Source: Opitutus sp. GAS368 (GTDB lineage: Bacteria; Verrucomicrobiota; Verrucomicrobiia; Opitutales; Opitutaceae). From it: a stretch of 64,000 nucleotides of DNA. The translations under genes and the position numbers were made by a program. Below are positions 50,364 through 59,261 of this stretch, one piece after another (within the stretch, counting starts at the first letter, position 1; every line of letters starts with the position of its first letter). The stretch is taken from assembly GCF_900104925.1 (NCBI RefSeq), contig NZ_LT629735.1, positions 1,644,291 to 1,708,290 of the forward strand, read 5' to 3'. The notes beneath the pieces are model-generated. The model was given only the letters and a program-made list of their open reading frames with translations, made no database searches and had not been told where the DNA came from.

Positions 50364-51728
50364 GTGAACCGGGTCCATATCAAAACCTACGGCTGCCAGA
50401 TGAACGAGCGCGACAGCGAGGCCGTCGCGGCGTTGCTGCGCGCCCGGGGCTACCGCATCGTCGCGAACGAGGAGAACTGTGACGTGCTCCTGCTCAACAC
50501 CTGTAGCGTGCGCGATGCCGCCGAGCAAAAGGCCATCGGCAAGGCCGCCCACCTCGCGGCCCGCAAGAAAAAGCAGCCCGACTTCGTCCTCGGGATCCTC
50601 GGTTGCATGGCGCAGAACCGCGGCGCCGAACTGCTCGACCGCCTGCCCGACGTCGACCTCATCGTCGGCACGCAGAAATTCCACCAGGTGCCGGGCTACC
50701 TCGACAATCTCCGGGCCGCACAGGCTGCGGGCGCGCCGATCGGCTCGACCATCATCGACATCGCCGAGGAGGCCGGTTCGCAGAACACCATCCGCGACCA
50801 CGTGCTCGAGGCACAGCAGGTCTCGGCGTTCGTCTCGATCCAGCAGGGCTGCAACATGGATTGCGCCTTTTGCATCGTTCCGAAGACCCGCGGCGACGAG
50901 CGCTCGCGGCCGATGGACGACATCGTGCGCGAGTGCGAGCAGCTGGCGGAGCGCGGCGTGAAGGAAATCACCCTGCTCGGCCAGATCGTCACCAGCTACG
51001 GCCGGCGCGACTACGTCCACACGGGCGGGGTGACGCCCTTCGTGCAGCTGCTCGAGCGGGTGAACGCCATCCCCGGCCTCCAGCGCATCCGCTTCACCTC
51101 GCCGCACCCGCGCGGGTTCAAGGACGACCTGATCCAGGCCTACGGCCGGCTGGAAAAACTCTGCGAATACGTGCACCTGCCGCTCCAGTCGGGGTCCAAC
51201 CGCATCCTGAAGGAAATGAACCGGCCCTATTCCCGCGAGCGCTACCTTGAAATCGTGTCGGCGCTCCGCGCCGTGCGGCCCGACATGTATTTTTCCACGG
51301 ACGTCATCGTCGGGTTCCCCGGCGAGACGGAGGAGGACTTCGCGCAGACCCGCGAGCTGTTCGAGACCTGCAACTACGACATGGCCTACATCTTCAAATA
51401 CTCGATCCGCACCGGCACGCCGGCCGCCACCCTGGCCGACCAGGTGCCCGACGCGGTGAAGGAGGAGCGGAACCAGGTTCTCCTCGGCCTGCTCGAGGCC
51501 AACTCCAACCGCCGCAACGCCACGCTGCTCGGCACCACCCAGGAAGTGCTGGTCGAGGGTCCGGACAAGAAGGACCTGCAATTCATGGGCCGCACCCGCG
51601 GCAACCGCATCGTCCACTTTGCCGCCGACGAACGGCTCATCGGCGCGCTGGCGCCGGTGAAGATCGAGCGCGCCTCGACCGCCGTGCTCTACGGCTCGCT
51701 GGCGCTCGCCGGCGTAGAAAACCCCTAG
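50364..51728 (+). CDS. miaB: tRNA-2-methylthio-N6-dimethylallyladenosine synthase MiaB
   Basis: 454 aa with GTG start at 50364. The UPF0004 domain has three cysteines (TYGCQMNERD, NTCSVRD, LGCMAQ); the radical SAM motif is GCNMDCAFC; a C-terminal TRAM domain closes the protein. It adds the methylthio group to i6A37 of tRNAs. The FTSPHPRGFKDDLI and HLPLQSGSNRILKEMNR blocks separate MiaB from RimO. It is followed by a membrane protein and gmk. Confidence 0.95.
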   Translation: MNRVHIKTYGCQMNERDSEAVAALLRARGYRIVANEENCDVLLLNTCSVRDAAEQKAIGKAAHLAARKKKQPDFVLGILGCMAQNRGAELLDRLPDVDLIVGTQKFHQVPGYLDNLRAAQAAGAPIGSTIIDIAEEAGSQNTIRDHVLEAQQVSAFVSIQQGCNMDCAFCIVPKTRGDERSRPMDDIVRECEQLAERGVKEITLLGQIVTSYGRRDYVHTGGVTPFVQLLERVNAIPGLQRIRFTSPHPRGFKDDLIQAYGRLEKLCEYVHLPLQSGSNRILKEMNRPYSRERYLEIVSALRAVRPDMYFSTDVIVGFPGETEEDFAQTRELFETCNYDMAYIFKYSIRTGTPAATLADQVPDAVKEERNQVLLGLLEANSNRRNATLLGTTQEVLVEGPDKKDLQFMGRTRGNRIVHFAADERLIGALAPVKIERASTAVLYGSLALAGVENP

Positions 51729-51790
51729 CCACAAAAATGCCCAAAAAGAGTTCTTCCGTTTTCGTGCCTTTTTGTGCCTTTTCGTGGCCA
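51726..51790. repeat. inverted short-unit array after miaB (GGCACAAAAA type)
   Basis: The left arm is TAGCCACAAAAATGCCCAAAAAG; the right arm on the minus strand is GGCCACGAAAA, GGCACAAAAA, GGCACGAAAA. It overlaps the last bases of miaB and ends shortly before the next start codon. It is the same family as 27145-27255. Unit length is 10 nt. Confidence 0.8.
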
Positions 51791-51798
51791 TCCGTTTC

Positions 51799-52344
51799 AT
51801 GAGTCTCTTCCTCGCCACACTCCTTCCCGGCCTCTTCGTCGCGCTGCTCGGCGCCGTGCTGCTCTGGAACAACTCCCTCGTGGGCTCGACCGCCAAGGCC
51901 TTGCCGCGGTCAAACCGCGGCGCCTGGCTGTTCTTCGGGGCCGGGGCCGTGTGGTTCATCTGGCGGTGCTCGCAGCTGAACGAGTCGGACCTGATCTTCT
52001 TCAAGACCCCCGGACCGGTGATGATCGGTTTCGGCGTGCTGGCCGTGCTGGCCTTCGTCTACACGCCGGACTTCCTGGCGGTGCGCGGGCTGTGCGTGCT
52101 GATGCTGCTCGCCGCCGAGCCATTGCTCTACGCTGCCTACATGGAATACTCGCACCCGCAGCGGCTGCTGATGGTCACCGCCGTCTACCTCGGCCTCGGC
52201 CTCGCGCTCTATCTGGCCGCGGCGCCCTACCGGCTGCGGGACTTTTTCGACTGGCTCTTCCAGCGGCCCTCGCGGGTCCGGCTGGTCGGCGCCATCCTGC
52301 TTTCCTACGGTCTGGCCACCGCCGCCGCCGCGTTCACCTATTGA
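51799..52344 (+). CDS. uncharacterised multi-pass membrane protein
   Basis: 181 aa from ATG 51799. About five hydrophobic helices: LATLLPGLFVALLGAVLLW, LFFGAGAVWFIW, VMIGFGVLAVLAFVYT, LCVLMLLAAEPLLYAAYM, LLMVTAVYLGLGLALYLAA, then a C-terminal segment. The family is unknown. It starts 70 bases after miaB and ends 2 bases before gmk, so co-transcription with gmk is likely. Confidence 0.75.
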   Translation: MSLFLATLLPGLFVALLGAVLLWNNSLVGSTAKALPRSNRGAWLFFGAGAVWFIWRCSQLNESDLIFFKTPGPVMIGFGVLAVLAFVYTPDFLAVRGLCVLMLLAAEPLLYAAYMEYSHPQRLLMVTAVYLGLGLALYLAAAPYRLRDFFDWLFQRPSRVRLVGAILLSYGLATAAAAFTY

Positions 52345-52346
52345 GC

Positions 52347-52946
52347 ATGCCCGTGCCGACCAAGACCGTGCTCCTGATCCTGGCCGGCCCCGCCGGCGTC
52401 GGCAAAAGCACGCTCTGCGACCGCCTCGTCGCCGAGGTCCCGGGTTTCGAGCGCGTCATCACCGCCACCACCCGGCCGCCCCGCCCGAACGAGGTGAACG
52501 GCCGCGACTATCACTTCCTGTCCGAACCGGAATTCGATGCGCGGCTTGCCGCCGGAGATTTTCTGGAATGGGCCTGGGTGCACCGCAAATACCGCTACGG
52601 CACGCTCAAGTCCGCCGTGCTCGACCGGCTGCCGCACACGAGCCTGGTCGCCAACGTGGACGTGCAGGGCGTGCGCAGCATCCGCGCCGCCGCGGCCCAG
52701 ATGCCGCTGCTGCGCGAGCGGCTGGTCACGATCTTCGTCTCGCCCGACTCCCTCGAGGTGCTGCGCGAGCGCCTGCAGGGCCGCGGCGCCGTGACGGCCG
52801 AGGAGCTGGAGCGCCGGCTGCACAGTGCGGAGCTCGAGCTGGCGGAGCGCAATGCCTACGACTATGTGATCCACAGCGGCACCAAGGAGCAGGATTTCCG
52901 CGCGCTGCTGGCCTATTGGGCGCAGGCCCGGGCGAAACTGCGGTGA
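52347..52946 (+). CDS. gmk: guanylate kinase
   Basis: 199 aa. Walker A GPAGVGKSTLCD is at residues 14-25, the GMP-binding TTRPPRPNEVNGRDYHFLS and FLEWAWVHRKYRYGT follow, and VANVDVQGVRSIR is the Walker B-like/GMP region. It phosphorylates GMP to GDP. The first glycine of the canonical GPSGAGKS is kept. It sits in the miaB-membrane protein-gmk series. Confidence 0.95.
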   Translation: MPVPTKTVLLILAGPAGVGKSTLCDRLVAEVPGFERVITATTRPPRPNEVNGRDYHFLSEPEFDARLAAGDFLEWAWVHRKYRYGTLKSAVLDRLPHTSLVANVDVQGVRSIRAAAAQMPLLRERLVTIFVSPDSLEVLRERLQGRGAVTAEELERRLHSAELELAERNAYDYVIHSGTKEQDFRALLAYWAQARAKLR

Positions 52947-52961
52947 TTGCTTTCGCATCCC

Positions 52962-54014
52962 ATGGCCCGACGCCAACCCAAACTTCCTTCCGTGCCGCTG
53001 CCTGTCTGGCAGGAACTGCTCGTGGCGGCCAACGCGTTCCGGACCGCGCAGCCTTGGACCTGGCTGGACGATGCGGACATATTCGCCGTGATCGACGACG
53101 ATGGCCGGCCTTGGTTCCCCTCGGTGCTCGGCTCCGCCGGGCTGGTCTTTGGTCTCGCCCTGCATCGCGGTGAATCCGGGCTGCGGTTCCTGGCCGAGAC
53201 CGTGCCGGCACTGGAGGATTCACCGCGCGACGCCGCGTTCCTGCAGGACGCGCTGCTGCTCGAGTGGGGCGCGAAGCAGGATCTCGCCCCGGAGGATCTT
53301 TCCGTGCTCGCCGCGCTCGGCCATCGTCCACGCTCACGCGAGCGCCACGCCTGGCCTTCCTTCCGAAGCCATTCGCCCGGCTGGTTTCCGTGGCACTTTG
53401 ATGAGGCGGAGGCGCGGGCCTTCACCGCCGGCACCCGGGCTCTCCTGGCCTGCGCGGAGCTGGCCCGCGGGCAGCCGGACTTCTTTGCGTCATGCGCCCT
53501 CGACGGGGCTGTGCTCCCCACGGTGACGATGGCGGCGACACGGCAGGGCCCGCTCCAAGCCGCCCAGATCGAGTGGCGGCGGTGGCTGTTGCCCCCTCTT
53601 CCCAGTCCGCCAGCGCCAACCGTGCCGCCCACGTGGCGGGCGTTGGCCGAACGGGCCAAGAATTCCCAGTGCGTGCTCGAATTCGACATTTTCCACGCGA
53701 TGATACCATCTTCGGACGGTGGGCGGCCTTATTTCCCGCGCCTGGGCCTGATGGTCGATGGCAAAACCGGCTACATCTACACGATGGAGCTGGCCAGCCC
53801 CGACCGCGCTTGGGCCGACCTGGTCACGATCGTGTGGGAAAAGGCCCTGACCGCGCTGCGAGATCGCCCGGCGGTCATCGTCATTCGCCGGCCCGAATGG
53901 GTGATGGCGTTGCAACCGCTCGCCGACCGGCTGGATATCCGTCTGGAATTGGCCGATGAACTGCCTTTCATCGATGAAGCGCGCGATTCCATGGAGCGCC
54001 ATCTAGGCGGCTGA
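52962..54014 (+). CDS. uncharacterised protein of DUF7309/DUF6930 type
   Basis: 350 aa from ATG 52962. The N-terminal part (VWQELLVAANAFRTAQPWTWLDDADIFAVIDDDGRPWFPSVLG) and the C-terminal part (CVLEFDIFHAMIPSSDGGRPYFPRLGLMVDGKTGYIYTMELA) match the pattern of two DUF families that are usually fused. No signal peptide or membrane helix. Function is unknown. It follows gmk by 15 bases. My family match comes from memory of the patterns only. Confidence 0.65.
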   Translation: MARRQPKLPSVPLPVWQELLVAANAFRTAQPWTWLDDADIFAVIDDDGRPWFPSVLGSAGLVFGLALHRGESGLRFLAETVPALEDSPRDAAFLQDALLLEWGAKQDLAPEDLSVLAALGHRPRSRERHAWPSFRSHSPGWFPWHFDEAEARAFTAGTRALLACAELARGQPDFFASCALDGAVLPTVTMAATRQGPLQAAQIEWRRWLLPPLPSPPAPTVPPTWRALAERAKNSQCVLEFDIFHAMIPSSDGGRPYFPRLGLMVDGKTGYIYTMELASPDRAWADLVTIVWEKALTALRDRPAVIVIRRPEWVMALQPLADRLDIRLELADELPFIDEARDSMERHLGG

Positions 54015-54230
54015 CCGGATGGCCGGCCGGAGTCCGCCAATACTAACGTCCCGTAGATTTGGATTCTACATCGATAAGGCGAAGCCGGACGCAGCCTTGG
54101 GGTGAAGCCTGTTTGGTTCGGGCCCTTGCGATGAGTTACCGTCCACGGCCTGAACCCGGCTAAAACCACGCCAAGGCATTCCGCCACGTTCCCACCCGAG
54201 GAGAGGCTTGCGCACGCGGGCAAGCTGGGC
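54015..54230. other. intergenic stretch upstream of the MBL gene
   Basis: 216 bp with no ORF and no clear repeat. Purine-rich GAGGAGAGG at 54197-54205 could be the end of a regulatory leader, about 25 bases before the first start candidate. Nothing else recognised. Confidence 0.3.
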
Positions 54231-55274
54231 ATGGTCCGCCGGATGCCAATTTCCCGCCGGGGATTCCTCCGCGCGACGACCACCGCCATGCCGACCGCTT
54301 TTCCCCGCAGCGACCATTGCGATGGCACGCATTTCTTCAATCCGGCGGGCCGGCTGCAAGCGCGCGGTTTCGCCCAATTGCCCCGCTGGTGGTATCAGCG
54401 GCTTGTCCAGGGCCAAGGTGAGCGCTGGCCGCGCACGGTGCCGGCGCCGCGAAAACCAATCCTGCCGGACGCCGTGCCCGCGGGTCGGGTCGCGGTCACT
54501 TTCATCGGGCATGCGACTTTCCTGCTGCAGCTGGCGGGCCTGAATATCCTGACGGATCCGGTCTTCGCCTCGCGCGCGGGGCCGTTCGGCCTGTTGGGTC
54601 CCAAGCGCGCCCGGCCGCCGGCGCTGCGGCTCGGGGAGCTGCCGCGCATCGATGTCGTGGTGCTCAGTCACAACCATTACGACCATCTGGACATCACCGC
54701 CCTGCGGTGGCTGGCCCGGCAGCACCGGCCGCGGATTGTCACGACGCTGGGCAACAAAGCCTGGCTGGAATCGCGCGGGGTGCACCGCGTGAGCGAGTTC
54801 GACTGGTGGCAGACCGGCGACGCCACGCCGGAGCTGGGCGTCGTCTGCACGCCGGCCCAGCATTTCGCGGCGCGGACGCCATGGGATGCGCGGCGGACGC
54901 TGTGGGGCGGGTTCCTGTTGCGCACGACCGCGGGCCAAATCCTGTTTGCCGGCGACTCGGGCTGGGCACCGCATTTCGCCGAGATCAACGTCCGGCTGGG
55001 CGCCCCGGAGCTCGCCCTGATTCCCATCGGGGCCTACGAACCCCGCTGGTTCATGGAAGCCGTGCACATGAATCCCGACGAGGCCGTCCGCGCCCACCGC
55101 GCGCTCGGTGCCCGGCAGTCGATCGGCATGCATTTCGGCACTTTCCAGCTCACGGATGAGGGCCTCGACGCCCCGCTGCACGGCCTGGCGGCGGCCCGCG
55201 CGGCGCAAGGGGTCTCCGCTGGGGAGTTTACGACATTGGACTTCGGCGAGACGCGGCTGTTGACGTTGCGTTGA
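54231..55274 (+). CDS. Tat-exported metallo-beta-lactamase-fold hydrolase (NAPE-PLD/UlaG-like)
   Basis: 347 aa from GTG-like or ATG candidates at 54231 and 54243. The N-terminus PISRRGFLRATTTAMPT is a twin-arginine motif (SRRGFLRA). The MBL metal site is HNHYDHLDI (HxHxDH), with Asp in FAGDSGWAPHF and His in VHMNPDEA and MHFGTFQLTDEG. NAPE-PLD-like enzymes cleave phosphodiester bonds in N-acyl phosphatidylethanolamine, but the family also has other hydrolases. Both possible starts preserve the Tat motif. Confidence 0.82.
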   Translation: MVRRMPISRRGFLRATTTAMPTAFPRSDHCDGTHFFNPAGRLQARGFAQLPRWWYQRLVQGQGERWPRTVPAPRKPILPDAVPAGRVAVTFIGHATFLLQLAGLNILTDPVFASRAGPFGLLGPKRARPPALRLGELPRIDVVVLSHNHYDHLDITALRWLARQHRPRIVTTLGNKAWLESRGVHRVSEFDWWQTGDATPELGVVCTPAQHFAARTPWDARRTLWGGFLLRTTAGQILFAGDSGWAPHFAEINVRLGAPELALIPIGAYEPRWFMEAVHMNPDEAVRAHRALGARQSIGMHFGTFQLTDEGLDAPLHGLAAARAAQGVSAGEFTTLDFGETRLLTLR

Positions 55275-55388
55275 TCCCGGAGGACTGCCGCGGGATCATT
55301 TCCCGTTTGATGTTTCCGGCATTTGCGCGCATTGCTTCCGGCAACCCCAAGGATCCGGTCCGCCGACACACCGGCCCGGGACATCCCC

Positions 55389-56408
55389 ATGTCTGCCCCA
55401 GGCGCGCCTCACGCTCTTTTCACCGCCCGCTCGATGAGCGCGCACAATCGCGCCGAAATGCGCGCGGCCTTCGACCAGGCGCTGAAACTGGTCGACCGCA
55501 ACCGCCTGACGCTGCGCGTGCCCCATGAGCTCAAGCCGGTGCAGAACAAGCGCGGCATGCACTACCACTACCGGCCCGAGATCTTCCTCGGCCTGCAGGG
55601 GGCGACCAACTTCAGCTTTCCCCGCGAGAGTTTCCGGCTCGGGCCGGACGAGATGTGCATCATCCCCGCCGGCGTGCCGCACGGCGAGGTCGTGCACCCG
55701 GAACCGGACAAGCCCTTCCGCAACCTCGTGGCCGGCTTCTACAACAACACCCTCAGCCTGCACTTCGCGCACGAGGTGCGGTCCGGCAAGCCCGACATCG
55801 AGGTGATCGAGTTCTTTGACGCGCCCAACCTCGAGGTCTTCCTCACGCTGGCCAACACCACGGCGCAGACCCACAGCACGCAGGGCCCGGCGCGCGACGC
55901 CGTGCTCAAGGGCCTGCTCCTCGCCCTGCTCGGGCTCTTCCGCAACATCGTCGAGACCGGCACCGGCGGGCTCAACAGCGACATCGGGAAGGTCTTCCAG
56001 GCGAAATGCCTCGTGCGCGAGCAGTTCGCCAACGCCGAGCTCGGCGTGCAACACATCGCCGAGCTGCTCGGCTGCTCGCCCGACTACCTCTCCCACCTGT
56101 TCCACACCGAGACGAAGGAGCGGCTGACGCACTACATCCAGCGGATCCGCATCGACGGCGCCATCCTCGCGCTCGAGACCTCCACCCTGACGATCTCGGA
56201 GATCGCCTATGCCAGCGGTTTTTCCGACCCGGCCTACTTCGCCCGGGTGTTCAAGCAGCACAAGGGGACGACGCCCCAGGAATACCGCGCCCGGCTCGAG
56301 GCCCAGCGCCAGCTGCAGGACGAGCAGCCGAAGACGGTCTATCACGACCGGCTCGACTTCACCCACGGCGTACCGGCGGAGAAAACGGCGCCTTCAGTGG
56401 GAAAATAA
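55389..56408 (+). CDS. AraC-family transcriptional regulator
   Basis: 339 aa from ATG 55389. The N-terminal cupin-like domain (MHYHYRPEIFLGLQG, MCIIPAGVPHGEVVHPEPD) should bind a sugar or small ligand. The C-terminal AraC domain has two HTH units: GVQHIAELLGCSPDYLSHLFHTET and TISEIAYASGFSDPAYFARVFKQHKGTTPQEYR. It is encoded next to a maltodextrin gene set on the opposite strand (convergent with the amylase), so it may be its regulator. Confidence 0.88.
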   Translation: MSAPGAPHALFTARSMSAHNRAEMRAAFDQALKLVDRNRLTLRVPHELKPVQNKRGMHYHYRPEIFLGLQGATNFSFPRESFRLGPDEMCIIPAGVPHGEVVHPEPDKPFRNLVAGFYNNTLSLHFAHEVRSGKPDIEVIEFFDAPNLEVFLTLANTTAQTHSTQGPARDAVLKGLLLALLGLFRNIVETGTGGLNSDIGKVFQAKCLVREQFANAELGVQHIAELLGCSPDYLSHLFHTETKERLTHYIQRIRIDGAILALETSTLTISEIAYASGFSDPAYFARVFKQHKGTTPQEYRARLEAQRQLQDEQPKTVYHDRLDFTHGVPAEKTAPSVGK

Positions 56409-56409
56409 G

Positions 56410-56427
56410 GCGGTTGAGGGCAACCGC
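56410..56427. terminator. small hairpin between AraC gene and amylase gene
   Basis: GCGGTTG (56410-56416), loop AGGG, CAACCGC (56421-56427), followed by TCCTACC. It is perfect over 7 bp but has no T-run. It ends with TCCTAC like the TGTAG palindromes, so it may be a half element rather than a terminator. Confidence 0.45.
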
Positions 56428-56429
56428 TC

Positions 56430-57797
56430 CTACCGAACATAAATCCGGAAGCCCCACGGCGGCAGGGTGAGCCGCGTGCCGGCGTCCAGCGTCACTTTTT
56501 CGCCACTGAGGTATTCGGTGTAGGTGCCGGGAAAGAGGTCGTCTTTGAACGTCACGGTCTTGACGTCCTTGGTGAAGTTGAAAACGGCGAAGACCTTGTC
56601 GCGGTCGTTCTGCCGCACGAAGCTGAACACCCCGGCATCGTTCGGCACCTGGACCATGAGGGCGCCCCAGTGCGCGTTCCACAGCGCGGTGTTGGCGTGC
56701 TTGAGCGCGAAGAGCCGGCGGTAGAGTTCGCCGTTGGGGTGCTGGCGCCACTCGATGGGATCCTTCTCGAAGAATTTCAGGCGCTTGGGATTGCCCGCTT
56801 CCTGACCGTTATACATCAGCGGCATGCCGTTGCCCACGACGGACAGGGCGATGGTGGCGGGCAATGCGTCGCCGAACTGCTCGAACTCCGTGCCGTCCCA
56901 GGAATTCTTGTCGTGATTGCTGACGAAGGTCATGCGGAAGATGTCCGCCGGGAAGAAGCCCTCGTCCCACGCGTAGTAGCCGGAGAGGGCGCCGGCGTCG
57001 GCCTTGCCCTTGGCGATGTTGACCATGTCGTCATACCAGCTCCAGGCGTAGGTCATGTCGAAGGCCTCGGCGTGGAGGTCGCGCGTCTCCCATTCGGCGA
57101 GCATGAAGACGGGCTTGATCGCATCGAGCTCCTTGCGGGCGTTGTTCCAGAAATCCACGGGCACGAAGCCCGCCACGTCGCAGCGATAGCCGTCGACGTC
57201 GGCCTCGCGCACCCAATATTTCAGGGCGTCGGTCATGTATTTCCGCAAGCCCGGCGAACGGTAGTCGAGATTGATGATGTCGTCCCAGTCAAACCACGGG
57301 GTCGGGCGGAAGTGTCCCTGATGATCGTGCTGATACCAGTCGGGGTGCTCGGTCGCGAGCGGGTTGTCCCACGCGGTGTGGTTGGCCACCCAGTCGAGGA
57401 TCACATGGAAGCCCTGGGCGTGGGCTGCGGCGACGAAATGCTTCAGGTCGGCGAGCGTGCCGAACTCGGGGTTGACGCCGAGGTAGTCCTGCACGGCGTA
57501 GGGGCTGCCGAGCGTGCCTTTGCGGTTCTTCACGCCGATCGGGTGGACCGGCATGAGCCAGAGGATGTCGACGTTGAGCGCCTTGAGGCGGGGCAGCTGT
57601 GCTTCCGCGGCGCGGAAGGTGCCCTCGGGGGTGAACTGCCGGGTGTTGATCTGGTAGATCGTGGCGTTCTTCGCCCATTCCGGGTGCTTCAGCTTCACGT
57701 AGGGCTGTGGCTGGTAGGGATCGGTGGCGGCCGCGCGACCGGCCAGCGGCAACACCGCCAGCAGCGCGCCAAGGAGGAATGACAGGGCTCGTTTCAT
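56430..57797 (-). CDS. secreted alpha-amylase-family (GH13) glycoside hydrolase
   Basis: 455 aa with a signal peptide (about 1-23, ending GRAAA). The conserved GH13 regions are in order: region I VILDWVANHT, region II GYRCDVAG with the nucleophile Asp, region III MLAEWE with the proton-donor Glu, and region IV FVSNHDKNSW with the third Asp. The fold ends with a C-terminal beta domain (FAVFNFTKDVKTVTFKDDLFPGTYTEYLSG). It cleaves alpha-1,4-glucans or cyclodextrins. It is followed by a sugar carrier and malQ. Confidence 0.93.
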   Translation of the reverse strand: MKRALSFLLGALLAVLPLAGRAAATDPYQPQPYVKLKHPEWAKNATIYQINTRQFTPEGTFRAAEAQLPRLKALNVDILWLMPVHPIGVKNRKGTLGSPYAVQDYLGVNPEFGTLADLKHFVAAAHAQGFHVILDWVANHTAWDNPLATEHPDWYQHDHQGHFRPTPWFDWDDIINLDYRSPGLRKYMTDALKYWVREADVDGYRCDVAGFVPVDFWNNARKELDAIKPVFMLAEWETRDLHAEAFDMTYAWSWYDDMVNIAKGKADAGALSGYYAWDEGFFPADIFRMTFVSNHDKNSWDGTEFEQFGDALPATIALSVVGNGMPLMYNGQEAGNPKRLKFFEKDPIEWRQHPNGELYRRLFALKHANTALWNAHWGALMVQVPNDAGVFSFVRQNDRDKVFAVFNFTKDVKTVTFKDDLFPGTYTEYLSGEKVTLDAGTRLTLPPWGFRIYVR

Positions 57798-57801
57798 AAA
57801 A

Positions 57802-59250
57802 TCACGTCCCTGCCTTGGGCTGGTCGGCCGGCACCCAGACGAGGGCCACCGCGGCCACCAGCATGGACGCCCCGCCGAGCATGACGACTTTCACCGGGTC
57901 GTTGTGGAAGACCTGCCGGACCACGGGTTCGAGGGTCAGCGAGGCCAGGATTTCCGGCAGCACGATGAAGAAATTGAAGATGCCCATGTAGACGCCCATC
58001 CGCGCCGCGGGCAGCGCGCTGCTCAGCATGGCGTAGGGCATGGCGAGGATGCTCGCCCACGCGACACCCACCCCGATCATCGTGCATTGCCAGAGGGTGC
58101 GATCGTGGATGAATCCCGTCGCGAGCAGACTCGCGCCGCCGAGCACCAGCGCGAGGCCGTGGACCTGCCGGCGGCCGATCTTCGCCGCGAGCGGGGCCAG
58201 CAGGAACGCCACGAGGAAACACACGATGGAATACCAAGCGAAGGTCTGGCCGCCGAACAGCGTGCCCTGGTCGAAGGCGGGGGATTGCGGGTCGGTGGTC
58301 CCGAAGACCTGCTGCGCCGTGGCCAGGCTGAACATCATCCACATGCAGAACAGTCCGAGCCAGGTGAAGAATTGGACCACGGCGAGCCGCTTCATGGTCA
58401 CGGGCATCTCGCGCAGGGCGGCGGAAACCTCGGGTCCGCTCAGCACCGCGCCGATGATTGCGCCGATGACCGCGCCGCCCAGCGGCTGCCAGAGACCGAG
58501 GGCCCCGTCCACCAGCACGCCGCGAGACACGCCGAACAGCAGGCCCAGCAGGGCGCCGCCACCGACATAATTCGGCTGCAGCTTGTAGCGCTTGTGCTCA
58601 CGCTTCTTGCGCAGGAACTCCGCCATGTCCTCGGGCGGAAACTCCGGGGTCGTGATGACCGTGTAGAGCACCGCGAGGAGAAACGCGGCGGCCCCGAGCT
58701 TGAAGGCGTATTGGACGGCGAGCGGGACCCCGTTGGCCGCGTTGCCGTGCACGCCGAAGTGTCCGAAGAGGGTGGGGAGGGCGTTCGCCACCGCCGCGCC
58801 GATACCGATGAAAAAGCTCTGCATGACAAAGCCGAGCGTGCGCTGCTCGTCCGGCAGCTTGTCGGCCACAAACGCGCGGAACGGCTCCATGCTCACGTTG
58901 ATGCTCGTGTCGAGCACCCAGAGCATCGCCGCCGCCGCCCAGAGCGCGGGCGCGTCCGGCATGAAGAACAGGGCCACGCTGGCGAGGATCGCCCCGACCA
59001 GAAAATAGGGCCGGCGGCGGCCGAGCTTCGTCCAGGTGCGGTCGCTCATGGCCCCGATGATGGGCTGCACGATCAGGCCGGTCATCGGACCGGCGAGCCA
59101 GAGCAGGGGGATCTTGGAGGCGTCCGCCCCGAGCTTCGCGTAGATCGCGCTCATGTTCGCCAGCTGGAGCCCGAAGCCGAACTGGATCCCGAGGAAACCG
59201 AAGCTCATGTTCCAGATGGCCGGCAGCGAAAGGGAGCGAAGGGGTCTCAT
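57802..59250 (-). CDS. MFS sugar transporter (SucP/maltose-type, GPH-like)
   Basis: 482 aa from ATG 59250. Twelve hydrophobic segments. Motifs: [69 protein letters not shown], and the C-terminal [12 protein letters not shown] region, typical of the sugar:cation symporters found with amylases and in plant sucrose carriers. It probably imports maltose or maltodextrin across the inner membrane. It is placed between amylase and malQ, 4 and 11 bases away respectively, consistent with one transcript. Confidence 0.9.
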   Translation of the reverse strand: MRPLRSLSLPAIWNMSFGFLGIQFGFGLQLANMSAIYAKLGADASKIPLLWLAGPMTGLIVQPIIGAMSDRTWTKLGRRRPYFLVGAILASVALFFMPDAPALWAAAAMLWVLDTSINVSMEPFRAFVADKLPDEQRTLGFVMQSFFIGIGAAVANALPTLFGHFGVHGNAANGVPLAVQYAFKLGAAAFLLAVLYTVITTPEFPPEDMAEFLRKKREHKRYKLQPNYVGGGALLGLLFGVSRGVLVDGALGLWQPLGGAVIGAIIGAVLSGPEVSAALREMPVTMKRLAVVQFFTWLGLFCMWMMFSLATAQQVFGTTDPQSPAFDQGTLFGGQTFAWYSIVCFLVAFLLAPLAAKIGRRQVHGLALVLGGASLLATGFIHDRTLWQCTMIGVGVAWASILAMPYAMLSSALPAARMGVYMGIFNFFIVLPEILASLTLEPVVRQVFHNDPVKVVMLGGASMLVAAVALVWVPADQPKAGT

Positions 59251-59261
59251 GAATGAGGCGG